From Euglena gracilis (lineage: Eukaryota; Euglenida; Euglenophyceae; Euglenales), in the NCBI GenBank assembly GCA_039621445.1, contig CP154955.1, positions 47,972,086-48,036,085 of the forward strand: a stretch of 64,000 nt of DNA. Reading direction: 5' to 3'. The position numbers and the translations under genes were made by a program. Shown here piece by piece: positions 9,968-20,855 of this stretch. The notes beneath the pieces are model-generated. The model worked only from the letters and a program-made list of their open reading frames with translations, searched no databases and was not told the DNA's origin. Numbering within the stretch: the first letter of the stretch is position 1; every line of letters starts with the position of its first letter.

Positions 9968-10671
9968 TTATTGGGCTAATCCCAAAAATCCTTTCAAATG
10001 GGTGATGGTCTTGATGACCTCAGGTGTCAATTTCTTAATGGCCTCTAGTTTGCTAGGCGCCGCTCGGCGTTGGCCATTATTGAGAATGTGACCGCAAAAC
10101 TTTATCGTTTCGCGAAATAAGTGCATTTTAGCACCTTTGACAAAAAGCCTATGTTTGAGAAATGCGGCTAATACCGCGCGAACATCACGATAGTGAACGT
10201 CGAGAATATTCTCGTGTGTATTCGCTGAAGGAGGGAGGGTACCAACCAAAACATCATCAATGTATACCAGCGAAAACGGTAAATCCCGTAAGACCCATTG
10301 GATCATGCGCTGAAACATTGCTGGTCCATTCTTAACACCCATTGGTAAAACAGTCCATTGGTAAACATATTTGGATGTTACAAATGCCGTATAGGCTTGT
10401 GAAACGTGATCCAGATGCATTTGGTGGAAAACATCCTGCAGGTCGAAAATTGACCACAAGTGGTTGTCCGCTTGTTTGTGATGGGACACTCTATTTGAGG
10501 TAGCGGTAATGGGTCATCCTTAGTTTGCAAGTTTAAGTGCCGATAATACAGTACCAGCCTCCACTTTTTCCGACCTGATGGGTCTGGGGGCTTAGGAACG
10601 ACAAAAGCCTGGGAGGTCCATTCACTCTTTGAATTGACGATCCTCTTCCGCTCTATGAGCTTTTCAATCAT
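9968..10671 (-). pseudogene. Reverse transcriptase of Element I, one frameshift
   Basis: Residues of the palm are clear: SEWTSQAFVVPKP and WRLVLYYRHLNLQTK in the first part (10378-10671), then FDLQDVFHQMHLD, VLPMGVKNGPAMFQRMI and the catalytic SLVYIDDVLVGT in the second (9968-10489). The two parts lie in different frames, so one indel near 10480 breaks the gene. The YIDD motif and the order RT-RH-INT place it in Ty3/gypsy. Confidence 0.85.
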
Positions 10672-11204
10672 TTAAGTGAGAGCTCTATGTCGTTCTCCTG
10701 ACCAACAAAAAACAGTTTGATGCGTTTGCTTTGCGCCTTCTTTAGGCTCAATTTTTACAAACAGCAAAAGGTCAGTGAATAGCGGGGTCTATACTACAAG
10801 CGTCAACAAGGTTATCCAAAACACCAGAAAATTTGAGAATGATGAGCGCACAAAATTCTGCTGAATACGGGTGCTGTCGTGTACTTTCAATGACAGTGGA
10901 AACCTGTATATCGGTCATATCAACGTTAGGGGGGGGGGGCATAACGGTGATGCCTATCGGCAGTGTGGAGAGAAGCCATATCGGCTCCCATATGGTCGGT
11001 ATGACCCAACACAATAACATTCATGCTTGGGAATTGGGCAACACTGAAAGCATCAAAGAAACAAACGCGAAAACGATTTCTTGAAAATGTGGTAACACTA
11101 CACTACGGAAATCCTCGAATAGAGGACCATCGTTTGGTAGAACGCCACCAAAGGTGAAAGCGAAGAAAGCAGGGTTGGACGTACACTTGCGATCGTGCCT
11201 TTGA
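10672..11204 (-). pseudogene. Decayed region between gag and RT of Element I (protease/linker position)
   Basis: Two overlapping fragments (10772-11020 and 11021-11344) are partly protein-like, ending with RQHPYSAEFCALIILKFSGV (a plausible pre-RT segment). I see no intact D-S/T-G protease motif. Assigned by position only. Confidence 0.35.
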
Positions 11205-11420
11205 AATCTTTCTGAGAAACCCGTGGCCTTTCGGTGGTATTCAGGGGGGGGGCAGGAACGAAATCGCACTATGTGTAGGTACGCTGGTGGTTGCACTAAG
11301 TGTGCTGTTCGGTAAATTTTGCGAATTTGCATGGAAGGTACCACTTAGTGTACAATAGGTGCCTTGCAAATTTGGGGAATCGCGAATGCGCGAATGGTGA
11401 TGCGGTTGCGCATGTTGGTT
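11205..11420 (-). pseudogene. Gag fragment homologous to the TG-family Gag
   Basis: The encoded HHHSRIRDSPNLQGTYCT stretch closely matches HHHSRIRDSPSLQGTYGT in the TG-1 and TG-2 gags (near 41345-41380 and 49445-49480). This shows that Element I's lineage shared its gag with the TG elements. The fragment is fused on its upstream side, within a few codons, to an integrase fragment of another copy. Confidence 0.7.
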
Positions 11421-12342
11421 CGATTCCAGTGAACCACATAGGGTTGTAAAGGATCGGGAAGAGATCAAATGTTCTTGATCACTGAAAATCTCTATCGGTA
11501 AGCCCATTAGTCAAATACACTTCCCCATAAACATCTGCGCTTAAAAAATGCGTGTTGACCTTTTGGCATGGAATGGCAACAATGGAGCCACTCAGCCTGC
11601 AGACGACAACGAAAACACAATTGTAAATTTTGCCGTCTGATCCTTTGCAAGGTTTTGATTGCAGAAAATATATGCAGAGGGACGTAAAAATGTCTCGGGG
11701 TACGGGGAAAAAGTGAAGCGTACTAGGGGGGTACCTCTGAGCGGTTTCACCGCTTGACAAATTTAGCACCGTTGCGAAATCTGCAAGCAGCGCGAACACA
11801 GTTCTTTCTCTTTCATGGTTGTACAGTACCTGCGACCCACCAAAAAAGAAGTTTGGGGGCCCCAGGGTGACCTTGGTTCTGACAACAGAAAAGTACCTGA
11901 TCAACCAAGTCACGGTAAATACAATATTTTTATCCTGCACCATCGCGGTAACCCAACCGTAAAGGGGAGAGCGAATAATCAGGTACAACTTTGCCATTGC
12001 GCAGTCTATGCACTATCGTGCTATGTACAGGGTCATGGGACTAATCCCATATCCCATTAGCGGAAGAAGAGGAGGGACGGAGATTCCGATCGCGTGATGC
12101 GACGGGCACCAGGTGAGCGGCCTCGTCCTCGTACAGGAGAAATGGGCAAAGAACGAAAAATTGATGAAATGGGAAAGAAATCCAACATATTGGCTGCGTC
12201 ATATGGACGTGCACATTCATCAGCCTCTGATCTGCATTGAACGGTGGCCTCACCCTCATACGGCTTACCGGAGTAATGCCAGTGTGCTCGACCCAGCGGT
12301 TCTTCTCCTTTTTGTGTATGACCGGGTGTATACACATCAACT
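11421..12342 (-). pseudogene. Second, truncated RNase H-integrase copy of the Element I type
   Basis: About 920 bp is collinear with 8533-9446 and carries the same domains: the end of RNase H (VYTPGHTQK near 12330), an Arg-rich linker, zinc-finger remnant and integrase core (IFSDQEHLISSRSFTTLCG). It is more decayed, with several frames. It ends at 12342 against the LTR-like block of the Element II type and at about 11420 against a gag fragment, so it is bounded by two recombination or insertion junctions. Confidence 0.7.
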
Positions 12343-13380
12343 GTTTCACACCCGTGCTGCCATGTCCCACGGCAGTGCTGGGGTGAAGCGGAAACCCCCG
12401 CCCCGGGCCAGTTTCCGGCGTTGGATAGTTTTTTGGCTCCTGGAGCCGACTTGTGTCGGAAGTTTTTTCCCATTGTGTCCCCCCCTGTGCCCGAAACTGG
12501 GCCATCATTCCCGAGGAGGACCCTCCCAGCAAACCCTCCCCGACCCCTGAGGGGGGTGCCACTGGGATCTCCAAAGGGGGGTGCCTTTGTGGTTCAACCC
12601 CTCCATCCTTAGCTGATCCAGTGAGAGCCAACACCCCCCCTGGGAGTCATTTGTCACAGTTTCTGGGTTAAAAAAAAAGAGTTTTGGGGTGCAATTTGGC
12701 CTGTGGTTGCCTGAGTTTGGGAACCCCACCCCCCTGCCCCTTTTCCCTGAGATGGAGGGGGTTTGGGGAAGCAAACCTCCACTTCTTGGCTTTCTTGATT
12801 GATTTGCTGACTTTCCATTGCAATTCCAAATGTAAATACAAGGCTTGAATTGACAATGATATTTGATTTTAATTGCACCAATTCACAAAGGTAAGAGGAA
12901 AACCCTGTGGGAGAATGTGGTTCTATGCCCTTGATGGGCAGTCAAATTTAGGTTTGAGTGCGTTAATTCCTAAGCGCTCTCAAAACCCAAATTCTTGCCC
13001 ATTTCATCAAAATCAACCAACCCAAGTCAGAATCTAGGTTTCACCCCTTGATTTTGATAAATATTGCTGAATTCCACCATTATTGAGCTTTTCAAACCCC
13101 TGCAAAAACTCCAGGAACTCAGGCGCCAATCTCAGAAAAATCTGTTCCAAGCGCTTGCAAGAGCTCTCTACAAATCCAACATTTTCCAATAAAATCAAAG
13201 GAAAAAGCTTAAAAATATGCTAAATAGACCCAAAATCACCTTTTGGGAATACCCAGCATCACCCAACCTCTCTCCTTGCACAACCAAACCATGGGCGCCG
13301 TAGGAGAGGGAATTTTTAAGGAAATGTTTAGACAGCCTTGAACTCACAGCAAAATCGCCCTCAAAATGCCTTCTAAAAGG
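12343..13380 (-). mobile_element. Element II-type LTR (uninterrupted copy)
   Basis: A 1.04 kb block collinear with 34994-35212 plus 53390-54244. It begins with TGTTTCACACC, the same terminus that abuts the Element II primer-binding site. It represents the LTR without the TG-1 insertion and so serves as an empty-site reference. It may be the 3' LTR of Element II, but no polypurine tract is visible to the right of 13380 and the flanks of the two copies do not match as a target-site duplication. It could therefore be a recombined or separate copy. No gene. Confidence 0.6.
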
Positions 13381-14414
13381 GAAAAACTCCGCCGCCCGGC
13401 GGTCGACCTCAAAAGGTCGTCACTCCCCCCCTTGCGACGGAAGTCGGGTGTTTCACCCCCCCTCCTTCTCGCTTTCCTTGGGATAGGAATGAAAGACGCT
13501 TTGAATTTTGTAACGCAATTGCGATAACACTGTTCGGCAATGTGCGTAGGTGGCGTAACGGTGTGGAGGAATACATACCCCATAGATCCCGTGCAACCAC
13601 ACCGAGCCCCTCCCCCACAACCGTGGAAGGAAATGGGGGTCCAACACCACTCAGAAAAAAATCTTTTTGAATGGAAGAATCACCCCCCCCTCCCACTCCA
13701 CTGGGGCATCGAAAACGAGCCGTAAAACAAAAAGCCCACAAAACCGGTCCCATCATCTTTGCCCTTCCCACGGGTTGGTGGAAACTGTGGGGGGGGTTAT
13801 AAAATCATACCCCCCTTCAATACTTGGGCAAGTGGGGCCCGAAACCCCGGTCGGCTTGATCGGGGGGGTGGGGGGGCGGTGCTATGTTATTTATTCCAAT
13901 AAAAAGAAGTGAATTGGCTTCTTCAAACTGCCCGCCGGGGCGGAGGGCAAGGGAAGCCCTCCCTTGCTCCCTTGCCCCGGGGGGGGGGGCGGTTCCCCAA
14001 GGCTTTCCCCTGGGGGGGGGGGCAAGTCAAGCCCACCTCTCGCCTGGTGGAGGGGAAGCTTTTCCCCAAAGCCTTGGGGGGGGGTAGATTTCCATCTATC
14101 ACCGAATGGATTTTGGGTGATAGATGGGGCCAGTGCCTCTCACCGTCCCGAGCCGGACGCCAATTTCCGACCCGGTAATGGAACCCACGACCTCCTGGTT
14201 CCTTGGCTGGCGTCATGCCTCCAGACTACCGGTGGGGACAAAGGAGGGTCCCACCTGGCGGTTCACCAGTCTCCCGCCAGGAAGCTTCCTCAGTCCCCAG
14301 TGCCGCTCCGGGATAACCCATAGTCGTGGACCAACCCACGGCGATCCCCACACTCTCCGTCGTAAAGAGCGACCGGAGTTCGCTAATCACGACTCATTTT
14401 TGATCGCCGTCGGA
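13381..14414. other. Unassigned G/C-run-rich stretch with a long hairpin
   Basis: No recognisable coding sequence. Many G or C homopolymers of 8-11 occur (for example 13979-13990 and 14018-14031). A 12-bp perfect stem (CCATCTATCACC / GGTGATAGATGG) lies at 14092-14127. If L2 copy b at 14428 is a minus-strand 5' LTR, this stretch would be what remains of its internal region. Confidence 0.3.
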
Positions 14415-14427
14415 CCCTCTGCTAACA
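14415..14427 (-). promoter_or_regulatory. Primer-binding-site-like sequence of L2 copy b
   Basis: The minus strand reads TGTTAGCAGAGGG directly after the CA terminus of the L2 LTR. It differs from the L2 copy a site (TGGTAGCAGAGG) by one base in the first eleven. Confidence 0.5.
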
Positions 14428-15134
14428 TGTGGAGGTTTCCCCTCCTGAGGTCCCTGTGAAGGGCCCCCTGGTGGCGCAACCTGCGTAGGATAGTTTGAAT
14501 TTGAGCCCTTCGGACCCACCTGGTGGGCGTTTTCCCCTTGGAGGAAAAGTGGGGTAGGGGTGGGTGTTGGTCAGGGTGGTGATGTTGAAAATGACATACT
14601 TTTGCCTCAACAGATGAACTTGGATAATTGGTCAATGAGAGTTGAACTTGATATTTTAATTGTAATTTGAACTTTGCCTGACTTGTACTTTGAATTGGCC
14701 CTTGCAATACAAAAAAATTGAGGCCAAATGACAGAAAAAAATGACAGAAAATGTACAATTGGACGGGGGCTACAGCTGGTGCGGCTACTTGGTATACTCT
14801 GCGCAATTCTTAATGAATTGCGCCATCTGGCCGCCCACCAAGGGGGTGCGCATGCTTGCGCAAAGCCTGGGATGGCTTGCGCATCCCCTTCGGGGTTGCC
14901 TGTTAGCCCCCTCAACCTGCCCCCTCCTTTACCTACCCTTGCCTGTGTCAAAATGGCTGTGGGCCCCCTTGGGGGCCAATGGGCCTCAAAAGGCCCTTGG
15001 GGGCCTTGGAGCCCCCTCGCGGCCCTTCGTGGCTCCCTTAGGCCCCCTTGGGATCCCCTCTTGGGGTGGGCACCGTCGGACGGCGCACAATTCAAAGCCC
15101 ATCCCCTTGAAACTTGGGTAACCCCCCCTTAACA
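14428..15134 (-). mobile_element. LTR of family L2 (copy b)
   Basis: About 707 bp that begins TGTTAAGG (minus strand, from 15134) and ends CCACA at 14428. The part 14428-about 14870 is an inverted duplicate of 1-453. The start at 15134 is a best guess from the TG terminus, as the matching copy is cut by the window edge. The unit includes a T/A-rich half and a G/C-rich half with GGCCCC repeats. No gene. Confidence 0.5.
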
Positions 15135-16261
15135 AAAAACCAAAGATTCATCTTTTGGTACAGGAAGGGTGCAAACAAAAAGAGCGGTGTCGAGGTCAGG
15201 ATAGCCAGTGGCACGGGCAGGTCGGCAAAATTACCATCCCCACTTGTCCATTCCACATGATCCCGGTATACCAACACCAAAAACCAGCTCCTTCAAATAG
15301 GTTCAGCTTGTTGATGAAATATCTGCATAATCCCAGCTTCAGAACTGTTGACGCACCTGAGTAGGTAGACGGATAGTATAAAAACGGTCAGCGAAGTCTT
15401 CGCCTCGAAAACTTTTGCTGATGTTAAAGGCGGCGGTCTTCCGCGTCCTCCTTCTTTGGTGATGGTTTGCGTTCTCTCAGTGTGGTGGCAAACCATGTAC
15501 GCCGATATGGGGGGGGTTCCTTCCGAATTGAAAATTTAGCAATGTGGCTTAGCCTAGCCAAACCGACAGGGCAATCTCAAAGCCACATTGTCAGTTCCTC
15601 CCCCCCATCACTTGGAGGAGGCTGTCAAAAGAACACACCCTCGGTTGTGCTTCCGGTGGATTGTCCTCTTTGAGAATTTTTGGCGAAACTTCCAAATCGG
15701 AATCCACCCACAACAACATAAACAAAACGGGTGGCAATCGTGCACTAACTGAACGTTTTGCTTTTTTTGTTGTTGGTGATATCCCTTCCCGTTCCAGGGT
15801 GGGATCCTTTGATTGGAAAAAACCCACCCGTGCAGTAAAATAAGGTTTCGGGTTAGTTCCCCCCTAGCCACGAGAATGTTTTATTCTCCCTTGAAATCCT
15901 TTCACGTGAGTTCAATGCAAAATGGCAGAAAAATCAACACGGGTAATGAAATATCCTCGATTGCCCACGCCATTCTCACACAAAAACCAGGATGTGGTGG
16001 TGATTGAAAACTTCAGGGGAGATATAAAAAATGAAACCAGTGACGAGGAAACTCCCGTCATTTTCCCATTGCCTAATCCCTGTGATGGAGTCAACCTGCA
16101 TCTGTGAAGAGGCATAGGTCGGACCTCCCTCTCCCCAGGAAAATGCTCCAGGCCCTTTTTCACCTCCCTTTTTCCCCCTTTTCAGGTTGCTGTTTTCTTT
16201 AAATCCTTAGAGACAGTAACGGCAATTCTATTCCCAGACAACACGCTAGTACGTCACTATT
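15135..16261 (-). other. 3' region of Element II downstream of the chromodomain
   Basis: No long frame and no recognisable domain. Codon-like fragments on the minus strand (15293-15496, 15591-15871, 15912-16163) do not show known motifs. By position between the chromodomain of Element II and the L2 insertion it should be 3' UTR or an eroded C-terminal extension. Confidence 0.3.
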
Positions 16262-16385
16262 GTACTCCTGGAAAAATGTTCCACCGGTTACCAATTCGCC
16301 TCCTCAAACCCTTGCCACTTCGTTAAGAAAAACACTTTTCCTTTAACGAACTTGTGGTTTAATATTTTATCCACTAACCAGGTAT
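16262..16385 (-). pseudogene. Chromodomain of Element II with a stop in its signature motif
   Basis: The minus strand encodes WLVDKILNHKFVKGKVFFLT followed by KWQGFEEANW, a stop (TAA), and PVEHF. Chromodomains usually have Trp-Glu-Pro at this point, so the stop sits where Glu (GAA) is expected and can be explained by a single G-to-T change. This assigns Element II to the chromoviruses even though no long open frame exists here. Confidence 0.75.
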
Positions 16386-16543
16386 CTGGGGCACCTTCCG
16401 CCTCATGTACCGTCAGCCGGTGGAAAAATAGGGATAGGCGTATCCTCCACATACACCTTCAAATCCTTCCTATGGGCCTTCGTAATATAGCCTAGTTTAA
16501 GCTCAAATAGCTAGGAATGAAATGCCTCCCTTGTGGTAACCTT

Positions 16544-17460
16544 TCAAGGGCCCAACCAACGGGAATACAATTTTGTGCCACTACCGGGGGGTCTCAGGTA
16601 CCGGACCAGAATGCTCACCTCCAATGGCTCCAAACCCTCTAAACCACGGTTGGCCCGAGCACATTGCTTGGCATGCAAATTATTCATTTTTCCAGCCACC
16701 ATCAAATCAATTTCTCTTTGCCCGAGAGAAAAATGATCTGGCATCTTCGCAATACCTTAACGGTTCATAAGGTAAACCACCCAATGAACGGTGTGGACCG
16801 AACAAGGTTAGAAATAGACTAAGGCCGCTCTCACCCGGCGTATCATGGATACGGTCTGGTGCTTGGGGGAGACCCAATTCAACTTGCCCTCAACCTGAAT
16901 TTTTTTGAGCCGTTCCATTATTTGTTGGCCAGCCCTCTCCGTCCTACCATTCGCCTGGTGACTGTATGCCTGAGAGTAGGCTTGCCTACTTCCCACCAAG
17001 GCACACATTGTCTGCCACAAATTGGCGACAAAGTGTGAGCCTAGGATCGGAAGTAACAATGGAAGGGACACCAAAAGGTCTCCAAGCATGCAACAGCATT
17101 TGCTTGGCTGCCTTGGATCCCGTAATACCTTTTGCTAGGTGGGGGATCGCCACTATTTAACGGGAGTGACGATCCACACACGCAAGCACGGAGTCGTAAG
17201 AATTCCCTTCCCACTCCACGAGAAGCATGCTAAACATGTCAAGGGCCACCGAGTACATTACGGCTTGGGGTATGGGATTAGATTACACTAAACCCTTAAG
17301 ACTCGCAGGCCTTCGGAACGCTTGGCAAGTGCCACAAAGGCCCATGACTGCTATAGCAAAATCTCCTGCGAGTCAATCATACCTAAGGGACATGCACTTC
17401 CATAGCCTTGTGAAGCCCACATGTCCTTGGTATGAGTGCTGATCCCGAATGAGTTTTTCT
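16544..17460 (-). pseudogene. Integrase of Element II, decayed
   Basis: Domains in order on the minus strand: HHCC zinc finger (DQHSYQGHVGFTRLWKCM near 17400-17440, CGTC near 17330), the first catalytic Asp (SVLACVDRHSR near 17165-17200), the second (VTSDPRLTFVANLW near 17030-17070), the catalytic Glu (ANGRTERAGQQIMERL near 16905-16945), and a C-terminal module (VRYLRPPGSGTKLYSRWLGP at 16544-16605). Frames switch several times and stops interrupt the first Asp region. The catalytic residues themselves are still recognisable. Confidence 0.75.
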
Positions 17461-18115
17461 TGGAGAGATTTGGGCACACAAAGCCTCTCCTCGAAAAAAA
17501 ACTTTGTCACCAAAAACCTTGATATTTTCAGGCAACGGCACCTTTGAATCCTGAGTGGCTTGAAAAATTGGTGACCAAGGGGGACATTTTAGATATTCCT
17601 CCTTCCACGATAAATACCACACAGAACCAGGGGGGATGGGCGATGAATCGGTTGTTGAAGTGGCTTCCCCTCCCCTCACCACTCAAACCACCTAAAGACA
17701 ACACAGGTGACTCTCGGTCTGTCCCAGGTACGTCAGTGGTAGCCGCAGCAGCAGGGTCAGGGGTTGGAGTCGTTGGCGAAACTGGCATAGAACTGGGTGT
17801 CAATGGAAAGTGCTCCCCTCTTGGCTCTTGGACCTCTTCCACAAGACTTGTCTCATTCCCAAACTCGTCAACCCGATTTGAGAATGAAACCTGTTTTCTT
17901 TTTTCTCCCTCGGGGGTGGAGGTTGAAACCAAACCCTGGGGGTTCCTTCCCCCAAGTGGTTCTGACTTCCTATCCCCCGGTCGTGTGCACCGTCAACCCA
18001 CGTCCCCGGTCCCCGTGGTAGCACCACCCCGTGTGGTGACTCCACGAATGTATGTGTTGTCAGTGGTTAGTTGGTCCACCAACCGTAGCCACATACATTC
18101 TGCTTCCTCCAGTTT
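17461..18115 (-). pseudogene. Linker between RNase H and integrase of Element II
   Basis: A Pro/Thr/Ser-rich segment (17528-17932, with SSMPVSPTTPTPDPAAAATT) joins RNase H to the integrase zinc finger. Such basic or low-complexity spacers are usual in this position. It has no catalytic motif. Frame changes occur near 17680 and 18040. Confidence 0.45.
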
Positions 18116-18799
18116 TTAAGTTTGAATGATTTGCCTCATTTCTTCGGTGTCAAGGGCTAACCCACGCCTTGAAATGTTCTTCAAGGCTTGGGAGGCGTGG
18201 TAAGCCCATCTTGACAACAAATCGGCTATGGTATTCTCCTGCACGGGAATATTCACAACCGACAAGTCAAATTTTGATACAATCTGACGCCACCTAGCCC
18301 TTATCCCAGTGGGACCACTTGGTGTGTCTAGAACCTCTCTAGCCCAAGATTCTAGAGCCTTGTGGTCCGTGAGAACCAGGACGGGCTGCAGCCCAATCCA
18401 TGATTCCCACTTTTGTAAGGCTAGGATTATGGCATAAGTCTCCTGTTCAAAAGGAACCCAGTTTCTTTGGCTGCCAGTTAGCTTCCTACTCATGAAGGCA
18501 ACAGGCACCGTACGCTTGGCCCGTACGTCCTCTGGAATAGGAGCCCTTTCCTGCCCAACCAATTGTTCAAGGGTGGCACCAACCGCATACTGGCTGGCAT
18601 CCACTCTTAAAACAGATGGTTTGTCTGGCTTAACGTGTTGTAAAACTAATTCACTATACAACGGTGATTTAATTCTTTCAAATGCCTCAATGTCGGATGG
18701 ATCCCAAGAAAAATTTTTCTTGTAACCCTTCTTGCCGTCCACTCGTGAAACTTTGAGCTTATCCTGAAGGCAAGCAACAATATGGGCGTAAACCTTCAC
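18116..18799 (-). pseudogene. RNase H of Element II
   Basis: An open piece of 227 codons with VLRVDASQYAVGATLEQL, FEQETYAIILALQKWESWI and VLVLTDHKALESWA, giving the three acidic residues D, E and D. This is followed by VVNIPVQENTIADLLSRWAY, which corresponds to the usual (Y)xPGxxNxVADxLSR end of the domain. RNase H removes the RNA strand during reverse transcription. The reading frame is intact across the domain although neighbours are broken. Confidence 0.85.
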
Positions 18800-18883
18800 A
18801 TAGGAGCTGTAATAAATTGTGTGCCCCGGAAAAGCAAGTAACCCGGCGACTGTTTTGGGTAGCTCGGGTTTTTCAATAGCCGT

Positions 18884-19179
18884 CTACTTTCCAGGTGATG
18901 GTTTTCTCACCCCACCACCCAGAACATGGCCACAAAACTCAACTTCTTTTACGAAAAGACAACATTTTTTTTGTCGGCTACAAAACTGGCTTTTCTGAAA
19001 GCTCTCAAGGTACTCTTCTAAATCCTTGTCGTGTGCTGCGAGAAAATCCTCACCAGGACCCACTCGAGTTCCAACCAAAATTTCATCGATGTAAGGATCA
19101 GCCACGCCACCCACAGGGAAAAGGCGATCCCCCATCATTTGCTGAAGTTACTCGCTTGCATTTGTTAGGCCCATCAAAT
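18884..19179 (-). pseudogene. C-terminal half of reverse transcriptase of Element II
   Basis: Starts with LMGLTNAS directly at the insertion point of the 1.67 kb element, then a stop (TAA), LQQMMGDRLFPVGGVADPYI and the catalytic region YIDEILVGTRVGPGED. The usual YxDD is here YIDE, so the second catalytic Asp has been lost as well. The helical thumb part (LEEYLESFQ...EFCGHVLGGG) follows. Confidence 0.8.
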
Positions 19180-19339
19180 TAAACCCGACCCCCCACTTAT
19201 AACCCCCCAACCTCAACCAGGTTTTGAATAGTGCTGAGCTCTTAATAAGCGCGCACCCACCCCTTCATTTACCCCTCCATACATACCGGCCCACTCCATG
19301 GAGCTCTTTTTCCTGAAATCCATGGGTTTTGTGCCAGAA

Positions 19340-19935
19340 ACAGGGCGCCGGTGGGTCGAAAAACGCTCGTTTTCGGCTCAAAAACAGTTTTTTCGGGTCC
19401 GGGAGGCCAAAAAACATCGTTTCGGTCAAAAAAAAATTTTGGATTTTTTTCAACTTTTTTGACCCGGTTTTGACCCAAAGTCAATGGGTCGGCGGCCCAA
19501 AACGGGGCGCCGGCGGGTCGCAAAACGCTCGTTTTCGGCTCGAAAACACTTTTTCCGGGTCCGGGAGGCCAAAAAACATCGTTTCGGGCAAAAAAAATTT
19601 TGGATTTTTTTGACTTTTTTTGACCTGGGTTTGGCCCGAAGTCAATGGGTCGGCGGCCCGAAACGGGGCGCCGGCGGGTCGAAAAACGCTCGTTTTCGGC
19701 TCGAAAACACTTTTTCCGGGTCCGGGAGGCCAAAAAACATCGTTTCGGGCAAAAAAAATTTTTTTGGATTTTTTTCGACTTTTTTGACCCGGTTTTGGCC
19801 CGAAGTCAATGGGTCGGCGGCCCAAAACGGGGCGCTGGTGGGTCAAAACACGCTCGTTTTCGGCTCAAAAACAGTTTTTCTGGGTCCGGGAGGCCAAAAA
19901 ACATCGTTTTGGGCAAAAAAAAATTTCAATTTTTC
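19340..19935. repeat. Tandem repeat, four units of about 160-163 bp
   Basis: Units start at GGGCGC-CGG near 19343, 19503, 19665 and 19828. Each contains GGCGGCCC, AAACGCTCGTTTTCGGCTC, GGGTCCGGGAGGCC and an A-run followed by a T-run. Units differ by a few percent. Because the repeat is free of stops in several frames it yields spurious reading frames on both strands. It lies wholly inside the 1.67 kb element. Confidence 0.9.
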
Positions 19936-19939
19936 GACT

Positions 19940-20375
19940 TTTTTGCCGAAAACGGCTAAGTCGAACAGAGGGAAAAGTGTACAAAATCGCCTAAATTGGC
20001 CGAAAAACGCCCGTATCTCGGGCTAGGCGGTGAGCTGCGGGAAACCAAAATCCCAGTAGATAGAGCGTTCCAGGGGCTTCAATTTCGGTCTCCGGACATT
20101 TCCTTTGATTTTGCATCATTTTCGAGAAATTTTGAAAACATCGATTATTTGACCCCCCACCCCCCGAAAACGGCTAAGTCGAACGGAGGGAAAAGTGTAC
20201 AAAACGGCCATCTGCGCCGAAAACGGCCGTATCTCGGGCTGGGCGGGAAGTTGCGGGGAAAACAAAATACCGGCAGATCGGGCGTTCCAAGGGCTTCAAA
20301 TTAGGTCTCCGGACATTTCCTTTGATTTGGCTTCATTTTGGAGACATTTTGAAAATTGACATTTTTTGGCCGAAA
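19940..20375. repeat. Second tandem repeat, two units of about 215 bp
   Basis: The block beginning CCGAAAACGGCTAAGTCGAA near 19942 repeats near 20164. Shared landmarks are GAGGGAAAAGTGTACAAAA, CGTATCTCGGGCT, GGGCTTCAA and GGTCTCCGGACATTTCC. The two units are about 80-85 percent alike by eye. Nothing suggests coding function. Confidence 0.85.
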
Positions 20376-20855
20376 TGGCAGAGTCCAAGAGGGGGGGGTT
20401 GGGGGCGGGTAAATCCTACCCAGTTTGGACCCCTTCGCGCGTGAATAACTCGGGCCTGGCGGGGAGTTGGGGGTCAAACCCAGGTGATTCGGAAACTAGG
20501 AATCCAATCGCTCGCGACTGAAAAAAAAATTTCTGGAACGGGGCCGGGATCATGGTGATAATCCCCGAGGTGGCCCCGACGGGGGGGGGGAGGGGGGGCG
20601 GGTCGAGGGGGGTTTTCCCCAAGTGGTAAGCTTCGCTCTTACCCATAAGGGATAAGAGCTCAGCGACCCCCCCCTAGTTATACCCCCCCCCTCGGGCCCA
20701 ACCACTAAACCGTGACTTATGACCCCCCCCCTAAGCCATGAGAAGGCAAAGAGAACCTTCAAGGCTGAAAACCCCCGTACTTATAACCCTCCCTCGGGGC
20801 CAACCACTAAACAGGATCCTATAACCTCCGGGGGGGTTATAAGTGGGGGGGTTTA

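Larger units (their letters stand above)
19182..20853. mobile_element. 1.67 kb TA-flanked inverted-repeat element inserted in Element II RT
   Basis: Ends are inverted repeats: left AA-CCCGACCCCCC-ACTTATAACCCCCC, right the complement of AA-CCCCCCC-ACTTATAACCCCCC. TA is duplicated at 19180-19181 and 20854-20855. Removing the insert and one TA leaves the RT frame of Element II continuous across the conserved fingers-palm junction. No transposase frame is seen; the interior is mostly tandem repeats, so it is non-autonomous. The TA duplication suggests mobilisation by a Tc1/mariner-type transposase (inference). Confidence 0.8.

Noticed and set aside
12343-13380. Certain 3' LTR of Element II
   Set aside because: Not claimed as certain: no polypurine tract lies at 13381, and flanks (TCAAC at left; GGCCA right of 54244) do not form a target-site duplication.
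19329-20026. Several reading frames of 90-180 codons on both strands with similar proteins (GSGRPKNIVSGKK-like)
   Set aside because: They are translations of the 160-bp tandem repeat in different frames; the same repeat unit reads open on both strands and shows no codon-level constraint.
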